DNA of 64,000 nt. Origin: Brachionus manjavacas. Lineage: Eukaryota; Rotifera; Eurotatoria; Ploima; Brachionidae. The position numbers and the translations under genes are program-made. A model generated the notes under the pieces. It was not told where the DNA came from. It saw only the letters and a list, made by a program, of their open reading frames with translations, and did no database searches. Below are positions 57,601-64,000 of the stretch, in pieces; the stretch's first letter is position 1, and the number at the start of each line of letters is the position of its first letter. Where the stretch lies: assembly GCA_019054805.1 (NCBI GenBank), contig JAHQIY010000003.1, forward strand, positions 8,618,001 through 8,682,000, given 5' to 3'.

Positions 57601-58224
57601 CCCATGAAATCAAACTTGGCTTTGTCAAAAGTTGTACAATGAGGGTCACCGAAGCAACTGCATCTTAGCGGATTACAACAGCGATAATCAGGATCACCAC
57701 TTGTTCCCGATGGACAATAGCACACTGGACCAAAAAGACCATTTCGACAACTAGCTCCGAAGCCACAAGGTCTGCTACTACAATCAATTTTTTTAGTCTT
57801 GCAACTGTAGGTTATTTTCAGATATCTGGATTCGGCAAGACATTGTGAATCAAAAATTGAAGCATTTACATTAATACTACATTTTTTTTGATCATGACAG
57901 TCAGATTTGATCAATTCTTTAGTTTTTTCAGTAGTTTGACAAACCTGATTTTTAAAACCTCTTGAGTAGCACCTTAATGAATCAATACCAGTTTCGACAT
58001 TCGCAATTTCTATAAACTGATTTACGCTGCAAGATATTTTAACTACTTGATTTTCACATTTTTTAACCCATGGTTCTAATTATATAATAATAAATTTTAT
58101 TAAAATAAATTATTGAAATGATGCTACTTCCTAAGAGAAGATCCAACAGAGCAGATGAAGGACTTACAGATACCATAAGAATGGTCGCCAAAAAAATTAG
58201 AATACTCGATTTTGGTCTCGACAT
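51691..58224 (-). CDS. secreted SUEL-lectin / EGF / VWD / C8 / TIL protein with mucin-like repeat
   Basis: Twenty-one phase-consistent exons: 58128-58224, 57552-58075, 56700-57495, 56428-56642, 56192-56378, 56108-56140, 55549-55975, 55383-55488, 54409-54751, 54219-54354, 53862-54169, 53603-53811, 53319-53550, 52810-53247, 52655-52741, 52544-52597, 52428-52493, 52355-52367, 52270-52303, 52020-52214, 51691-51957; 1588 residues. The signal peptide ends near SPSSA. Module 1: SUEL-type lectin (about 37-121, YLKITYSC), EGF-like, VWD (GDPHCTTFD ... CGLCGNADG), C8, TIL, EGF. Module 2 (about 615-1204) repeats this order (IIEASYGRSS, YLQVKYQC, VCGLCGNGDG). Next comes a Thr-rich TEAPT tract (about 1205-1350), a linker, and a third shorter VWD (GDPHYRTF, VCGICGNNNG) without C8 or TIL. 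Likely an extracellular, disulphide-multimerising, glycan-binding matrix or mucus protein (inference). Confidence 0.88.
52817..53236 (-). repeat. coding minisatellite, TEAPT(n) repeat
   Basis: Fourteen EAP-plus-Thr units and a terminal EAL unit in exon 14 of the secreted-protein gene. Units are 30 or 27 nt (EAP followed by seven or six Thr) and mostly alternate, giving a higher-order unit of 57 nt. Near-identical nucleotide sequence among units implies recent homogenisation. Thr/Pro-rich repeats like this are typical O-glycosylation tracts. Copy number is likely to vary between individuals and assemblies. Confidence 0.92.
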
Positions 58225-59150
58225 TAAAAAAAAATATAAACATGAATTTAAATTTTGAAAAAATAAAATTTTTCGTTTTATAGCCACAAAAACCGAGCGG
58301 AAAATTTGAATTTAAAATTTAAAATTTTAATTTTTATTCTTAAGTGAATCAGTCGTTGAAAAGATGTTACCGGAATTTTTATCAACAAGCAAGTAAGATT
58401 TTACAAAAGAAAGTGCTGCTCAATCCCACGTTTGAATAAAATAAAATCTGATCACAAGTGAATAAACCAAAGAAAAAAACCTGAGTTTGGAAACATTTTA
58501 GAATTAATGAATATATTCTTTTTAGTCTTTTTGAGTCCAAAATTCTTTTAAGATTTTTAATTCTGATTTGATCATTTATTTAATTGAAGGAAGGCATTCG
58601 ATTACTCATCAACTTCATCATAACTTAAGTGTTTTGATTTACATAACAATAATAAGAAAAGAATAAAATTTAAATTTAAAATTTCTATTTAAATTTTCCG
58701 CTTTAGTTTATCTAAAATCTGAACGGCATCAGAAAAAACCAAAAGTTTTTCTTACTTTTAAAAAAAAATGGGAATTATTAATTTCTAATTTTTAATTAAT
58801 TTGAAGAAAAATTTAAAAAAATAAGTAATCTTTGATTTAAATTCCGAACAAATAAAATTTAAGGATGTTTCATAAATTCTAAGTCACCTCTGTCTCTTAA
58901 ACTCTTTTTAAGATGACCGAAATGATTCAGAATGAGCTGAGAAATGTTAATCATAGAAATTAAATAATTTCATATCTGCTTTGAAGTTATCTCGTATTTT
59001 TTTTAGATAGTATTAAATTATTTTTATTCTACAGTACAGTCACGTATTTACCCAACTTTTAGTTTAATCTAAAAGAAAATACCGTAAAATCCTAAAAGAC
59101 AAAATTTACTGAAATTACGAAAATTTTTACCAACAGATTCAATAGATTCA
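58225..59150. other. intergenic stretch
   Basis: Upstream of the secreted-protein gene (its promoter should be here) up to the edge of the LINE fragment. AT-rich; I see no specific regulatory element. Confidence 0.45.
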
Positions 59151-60480
59151 TCATAATTTCAAAAAAATTCAGAGTTAGAATTAAGTATTTCGAAATCTTT
59201 CTTAGTATCAATTAAATCAGAATTAGGAATAAATATTGAAGATAAGAGTTATCCAAAGCATTTTCCCTTTTCTTCATTTGTTTTGAATTCCTTGTCATTT
59301 GAAATCAAATTTGGGATTAAATTTGATTCTTTTTTTGTTCTAAATTAATTTTTTTTCTTCAAAAAGGTCTACTTGTTAGTGTTTTTTTTACCATATTCTT
59401 GATAAAATCAAACCAATTTTGATTTTTTTAAAGAGGCCTTTAACTCAAATGTAAGTTGATTATATTTTCGCTTGAGCTTTTAACAGCGAGTTTTTTGGAA
59501 GTTTCTTCTAACTTTCCAGCGTTCTTTTATCAGAATAACAATCTTCGGGAAGACTGGTTTTGTAGATTTTCTGAAAAAGATAAGGAATGCTTTTATGTCC
59601 AACATGTTTGTTTCTATTTGAGAAATTCCTTCTTCTTCGCCTTGAATCGCTAGTTCGCTTAAGTTGATTTTTGCTCGTTCAATCTATTTCAACCTCTCAC
59701 CTAAAGAGCACTTCTGGGTCAAATGTCCTTTTTTATTACAGTTTTTGCAAGCTTGGTTCTTAACAGTACATCTAGCAATGTTGTGTCCTACACCATTACA
59801 AAAAAAGCAATTTTGTTTATGTCCAACAATTGAAATTACGCACTTTAATCCGTATAGAACTGTTGGAAAAGTCAAATTTCTAACTAATTGATCTGATTCT
59901 TTCGGGAAGGAAACTTTTACTCGTTTCACACCGTTTTTAACTTGACTTTCTTTGTATGTTTCTTCTGAAATTTGTTCAACTTTGAAACCATTAATTTTAA
60001 CAGCATCGAAAAAGTCTCGAAGTAATTCCATGTTGAAATCTTCTGGGAGATAGTGAAACCTAAATATCGAGTATCTTTTTGTCTCCGGCAATTTGTTTGC
60101 ATCTTCAATCTTAAAAAAAATCCCCATTAATTTCGATTGAACGTTCAAAGACTTTCGATGCGGTAAAGGGGTGTTCGAACTTTGTATTCCAAATTTTTTT
60201 CGAAGAGAAATTGTAGATTGCTGTAATTTATTCAAATTCCGAGTTGCTTAAAGATTGTTTTGTGATTAACAGGTTTCTCTAACTTTTTAAGATTCAGTTT
60301 GACTGAATTCTTAAAATTTTTAACGATAAATTTCGCTTCGGTTCGCTAGCGAACTTTCCATTTGAAATTTAGCTTAAAATCAAGTGATGACGCTTTAAAT
60401 TAAGAACAAGATCGTTAAGCCAAAAGTCGAATTTCAAAATATCAAAAAAAATGTTGGCTAACCGGTGGCTCGGCCACGAG
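59150..60480 (-). pseudogene. LINE copy 1, internally deleted (minus strand)
   Basis: The frame 59684-60235 (183 codons) is a LINE ORF1: KIEDANKLPETKRYSIFRFH, VKVSFPKESDQLVRNL, then two CCHC zinc knuckles, CFFCNGVGHNIARC and CKNCNKKGHLTQKC. After a TAG, ORF1-like sequence continues briefly and then, near 59610, jumps to sequence matching the middle of ORF2 of copy 2 (63301 onward). Relative to copy 2 this deletes the end of ORF1 and the whole endonuclease domain, over 1 kb. The similarity continues to about 59150 and stops. Upstream of ORF1, to about 60480, the 5' region is alignable with 61105-61190 (for example GAAATTCG...TTTGGCTTA and CGTCATCAC.TGATTTTA). Confidence 0.8.
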
Positions 60481-61104
60481 ACGGGCGTTTATAATTAAAA
60501 AGGTTCGAAAGCAGTTAATTTTACCTCCTTTTTAATCAGCTCCCTCACGTGCAATAGCGTTAACCTTTTGATTTTGTTTATTTAAGCTTCCGTCTACAGA
60601 AAAAAATTTTAAATCCGAAAACATTATTGATAAATTTTCCGACTCTTTGTTATTATTTTTACGCCACGACCCAGATTGGTTATTGATTAAACTTAACGTT
60701 TATTTTTTGGTGTTGTCACGAACCGTGATCTACCAAAACTTTTTTTTGATTCTTTTGGAAATCCTTTATCCATCGAGAAACTGTTCTTTGTGACACTTTT
60801 CCACAAAGAATTTGAAAAATATCGCTACTGTGTATACGCAAACTAACTAAACTAAGTTTGCGTATACATAGGTATACGCAAACTTTGACAAATTCAATTT
60901 AAACATCTTAATGTGACAAGCTAATTATGACAAGTTAAAGTATAATAGAGATTAATTTGACTAAGTTTACAATAGTATGTTTTTATTAGACATAAGAAAG
61001 AATGACAATGTTTAATTCGACTAGTTTAAATTGACAAGTATAAAAATCAATCAAGTACAAAATTCTATTAATAAATAATAAAAAAAATACTGTAATTGGT
61101 GTAT
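60481..61104. other. region between the two LINE copies
   Basis: It holds a short hairpin TTCTTTGTG...CACAAAGAA near 60784-60810 and the GTATACGCAAACT triplet repeat described separately. It may include leftover LINE 5' UTR. No gene seen. Confidence 0.4.
60832..60884. repeat. GTATACGCAAACT inverted and direct repeats
   Basis: GTATACGCAAACT at 60832-60844 is perfectly inverted at 60855-60867 and repeated directly at 60872-60884. The first pair forms a hairpin with a 10-nt loop. It lies in the roughly 600-bp gap between the facing 5' ends of two LINE copies. Confidence 0.8.
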
Positions 61105-61210
61105 TGAATTTCGAAAAATTGTCGTTTGGCTTAGCAAATTTGAAAAACCAAAATTTGATTAATATCGTCATCACGTGATTTTAAAAACCGTTGAAAATTG
61201 TGTGTTGGCA

Positions 61211-62350
61211 ATGTCGCTCAACAAAACAAACCAAAATCGACGGTGGATATTTAAAAATTCGGTCAAGCTAAACTTGAAGAGGTTAAACAAACCGATTAGC
61301 CATAAAGTCTTATCTAGTGCACTAGATGTCGTCCTTAACCAAGTGGAAAATGATGCGATCACAAGTATCTACAATTTCTCTTCAAACAAAGTTTGGATAA
61401 TAGAGTTTAATGCTGCTTTTAATGTTGCCAAAATTTTCGATCGTGACATCAATATCAATGGAACCATTTTCAGACTTGAAGATGCAAATAAAGTCCCGGA
61501 TCTCAGAAGGTATTGTACTTTTCGTTTTCACTTCTTACCCTCTGATTTCGAGAATCATAGACTTGAAACCTTCTTTAATGCTGATTGAATTGATGGACTT
61601 AATATTGAACACGTTACCGAAGAAAAATATAAAGATAGACCCGAGAGGAAAAATGGTGTCAGAAGAGTGAGAATATCATTCCCAAAAGAAGTTGAGAATA
61701 TTATTGGAAGCTTGTCAGGCCCCACAATTATGTATGGTTTAAAGTGTCTTGTGTCAATTGTTGGACAAAAGCAGAAATGCTATTTTTGTGATGATGAAGG
61801 ATATAACTTAGCTAAATGCCCTGTCAAAGAAACACTATGCGAAAATTGTCATCAGAAAGGACACTTGACAAAAAAATGCTCCATTGCCGAAAAGCTTAAA
61901 TCGCTTGAAAGGAAAAAGATTGACTACAATGATCTTTACATCGACCAAGAAGAAACGCAATCAATAATTGAAGCTGACCAAAAAAGTAATGATGAAAATG
62001 TAATGCCAAAAACACCTAGATATCAGCCAACAAATTTCAATGACGTTAAATCCCAAATCAGTCCAAAAGACCTAAAAACTCCAATTTTAGAAGAAGCTTT
62101 GGCAAGTCGTTTAAACAATTTTCTACCACTATGCCAGTCATCTGTCAATGTACGCTCAAATGATCTGAATGAGACTGAAAATTTTTTCCAAACCAAAAAT
62201 CAAACCAAGAGATTTCCCGAAGCTGATCCAAATGAAAAAGAGCTTATCGAAAATGAATCAAAGAAACCATTAGTTGTCTTAGAAAATGAAAACGTAAATA
62301 CTTTCGAGTCTGAATCAATACTTTCGAGTCTGAATGTTCAATTCAAGTAG
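61211..62350 (+). pseudogene. LINE ORF1 with two CCHC zinc knuckles, one nonsense codon
   Basis: The ATG at 61211 begins MSLNKTNQNRRWIFKN; the frame runs to 61588, where a TGA follows FFNAD, and resumes in the same frame to 62350, about 379 codons in all. Conserved with copy 1: FRLEDANKVPDLRRYCTFRF, RRVRISFPKEVENI, GLKCLVSIVGQKQKC. Zinc knuckles are CYFCDDEGYNLAKC, in which the usual His is Tyr, and CENCHQKGHLTKKC. The last part is acidic and includes a small duplication (TTTCGAGTCTGAA twice near 62300-62335). As in other LINE ORF1 proteins it would bind element RNA. The stop codon and the altered first knuckle indicate decay. Confidence 0.8.
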
Positions 62351-62414
62351 ATCAATCATCTAACGAAATTGGTCAGCAAACTGCCAGTCAAAACAGCATT
62401 GAAGAAAATTTTAA

Positions 62415-64000
62415 ATGAACAAGAAGATAAATAAATCAACTTTAAGAACAAAACCTCTTAACAAAACAAGGTTAGTAATTACACACTGGAATTTCTCAAT
62501 TACCTAGTAGAGTTCATCTCTTAGCCAATTTTTTAGCTCAAAAATGTCCCGCCATTGCTTTGCTCAATGAACTAAAGATAGATTTAAGTGAGGCAAATAT
62601 TTATCTTGATTTTCACAATTATCAATTCATAACAAAACCACGTAACAAGTATGGAGGAGGAATAGCTATTTTAATTTAAGAAGGAATTGAATTTATACAG
62701 GATTTCTCTTATGAGGAATTCAATTCCGAACTCCTTTGTATAAAAATGAACTTAGGAAAGGATAATGAATTGTTTATATTCAGTCTTTATAATCCACCCA
62801 ATGTGCTTCTGAACTTTGAGTTTTTTAAAACAGTTAATAAAAAATGTAGAAACTACATTTTAGGTGGTGACCTTAACGCCATAACAAAGAAAATAGGATG
62901 CGTGAAGAAAATGAAATTGGCATAATGTTGGAAAGAATAATCAATGAGTTAGACTTCTCAGTAATCAATGATAAGCGTCCTACTTTCAATATTTTTAATA
63001 GAAATTACTTTGAAATTCTTGATCTTTTTTTAGTTTGATCTTCATTAATTGACAAAATTACTGACTTTTGTGTCCTAAATAGTCAAGACATGACAAGTGA
63101 CCATTTCCCAATCGAAGCATCGATTTCTATGGGCTATCAATTAGAAAAAAAATCAGCAGCTAAAAAGTTTAACTATAAGATAGCAAATTGGCAATTATTC
63201 AGCGAGATTTTAAATTCTCAAATAGTGAATATCACTGAAAGTTCCCTCACATTAGATCAACTAAATGATGAATTACAGAAAAATTATTTCTACTTCACTT
63301 AAAAGCATTCCTTATAATTCTCAGAAAATCTACAAAACCATTCTTCCCCCGAACATTGTTATTCTGATAAAAGAACGCAGGAAAGTAAGAAGAAACTTTC
63401 AAAAAACTCGCTGGTAAAATTCTCAAGAAAAAATTTAATCAACTTCCATTTGAGTTAAAGGCCTCTTTAAAAAAATTCTGGAATCAAAATTGGTTTGATT
63501 TCATTGAGAAAATGGGAAAAAACCCACTGACAACTAGACCATTCTGGAAAAAAATAAATAAATTTAGATCAAAAAAAGGATCAAATTTAATCCCAAATTT
63601 GTTTTTAAATGACAAGGAATTCGAAACTAATGAAGAAAAGGGAAAATGCTTTGGAGAACTCCTATCTTCAACATTTAGTCCTAATTCTGATTTAATATAT
63701 CTTGATAAAGATTTCGAAATACTTAATTCTAACTCTGAATTCCTTAGAAATTATGATCAGTCTAATTTTAATAATCCAATTTGCTTAAATGAATTAATTA
63801 TGGCTTTAAAAAGATTGAAAAATAAAGCGGCATCAGGACCTGACCAAATTCATAATTTAATGTTAAAAAAACTTACCTAGAAATTCATTATTAGAAATAA
63901 TAGAACTTTTTAATTTATCTCTTCGAGAAGGTAGAGTCCCTAAAGCATGGAAAACATCGAATATTACTATGATTCAAAAAAAAGCTTCCTCTTTACAAGA
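62415..64000 (+). pseudogene. LINE ORF2: endonuclease and start of reverse transcriptase, degenerate
   Basis: From about 62415 the translation, with interruptions, gives VITHWNFS, CPAIALLNELKID (endonuclease motif with the catalytic Glu), KYGGGIAILI, YILGGDLNA (GDxN) and DMTSDHFPIEASI (SDH), an APE-type endonuclease. There is a stop near 62678, a frameshift near 62895, stops near 63037 and 63300, and a frameshift near 63410. The frame 63512-63880 opens the reverse transcriptase with LKRLKNKAASGPDQIHNLML, and after another break comes LFNLSLREGRVPKAWKTSNI, the first conserved RT blocks. The catalytic YxDD lies beyond the window. Confidence 0.8.

Larger units (their letters stand above)
61105..64000 (+). 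mobile_element. LINE copy 2 (APE-type non-LTR retrotransposon), runs off the window
   Basis: Two-ORF non-LTR element in the plus orientation: ORF1 with zinc knuckles (61211-62350), then ORF2 with an apurinic-type endonuclease (about 62460-63110) and the start of a reverse transcriptase (from about 63510), cut by the window end. ORF1/ORF2 layout, CCHC ORF1 and APE endonuclease place it with Jockey/CR1/I-like LINEs. Several stops and frameshifts show it is inactive. It faces copy 1 (59150-60480) head to head. Confidence 0.85.

Noticed and set aside
58225-58287. Upstream in-frame Met for the secreted protein (MAIKRKILFF...)
   Set aside because: The Met at 58222-58224 gives a standard signal peptide directly; the upstream extension would bury it.

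Overview
The window is AT-rich metazoan nuclear DNA. Protein-coding genes are split by very short GT-AG introns (mostly 45-70 nt), and long gene-free AT-rich stretches are littered with decayed transposons. Short introns, strong AT bias and animal-type genes (PDE11-like phosphodiesterase, sphingosine kinase, CYP46-like P450, NIPSNAP, a SUEL-lectin/VWD secreted protein) fit a small invertebrate. A monogonont rotifer such as Brachionus is my best guess, but this is inference and was not searched.

Layout: 1-9.1 kb holds no gene I can support, only low-complexity DNA and retroposon-tail-like repeats. A decayed MULE/SWIM transposase lies at 9.2-10 kb and a hAT-like MITE with GC-rich GGCC-studded ends at 11.15-11.74 kb. 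At 14.8-21.1 kb (minus) is a 15-exon dual-GAF phosphodiesterase whose 2.8 kb first intron carries a dead LINE fragment. From 21.1 to 29.5 kb there is no supported gene, only LINE and Tc1/mariner debris and one copy of a dispersed repeat. A nearly intact Ty3/Gypsy element lies on the minus strand at 29,516-36,718, with two apparently identical 318-bp LTRs and a 4-bp target duplication. It encodes gag-protease, RT-RNase H-integrase (with a frame break in RNase H) and an extra 3' ORF predicted to be an RRM plus coiled coil. The second dispersed-repeat copy follows at 39.1-39.7 kb.

The gene-dense part is 40.5-58.2 kb: sphingosine kinase (+), a 67-residue two-exon GHG-motif protein (-), a nine-exon CYP46-like P450 (-), tRNA-Gln(UUG) (-), NIPSNAP (+) and a 21-exon secreted protein (-). 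The last has two tandem SUEL-lectin/EGF/VWD/C8/TIL/EGF modules, a TEAPT mucin-like repeat and a third, shorter VWD domain. From 59 kb to the end are two decayed copies of one APE-type LINE in opposite orientation with their 5' ends facing.

The most unusual signals are in the Gypsy element: the RRM/coiled-coil third ORF, and a 7-bp palindrome CACNGTG found at least 23 times over 7.2 kb, against about five in the other 57 kb. All exon models were built by eye from splice signals, reading phase and family resemblance. I ran no alignments and had no transcript data.
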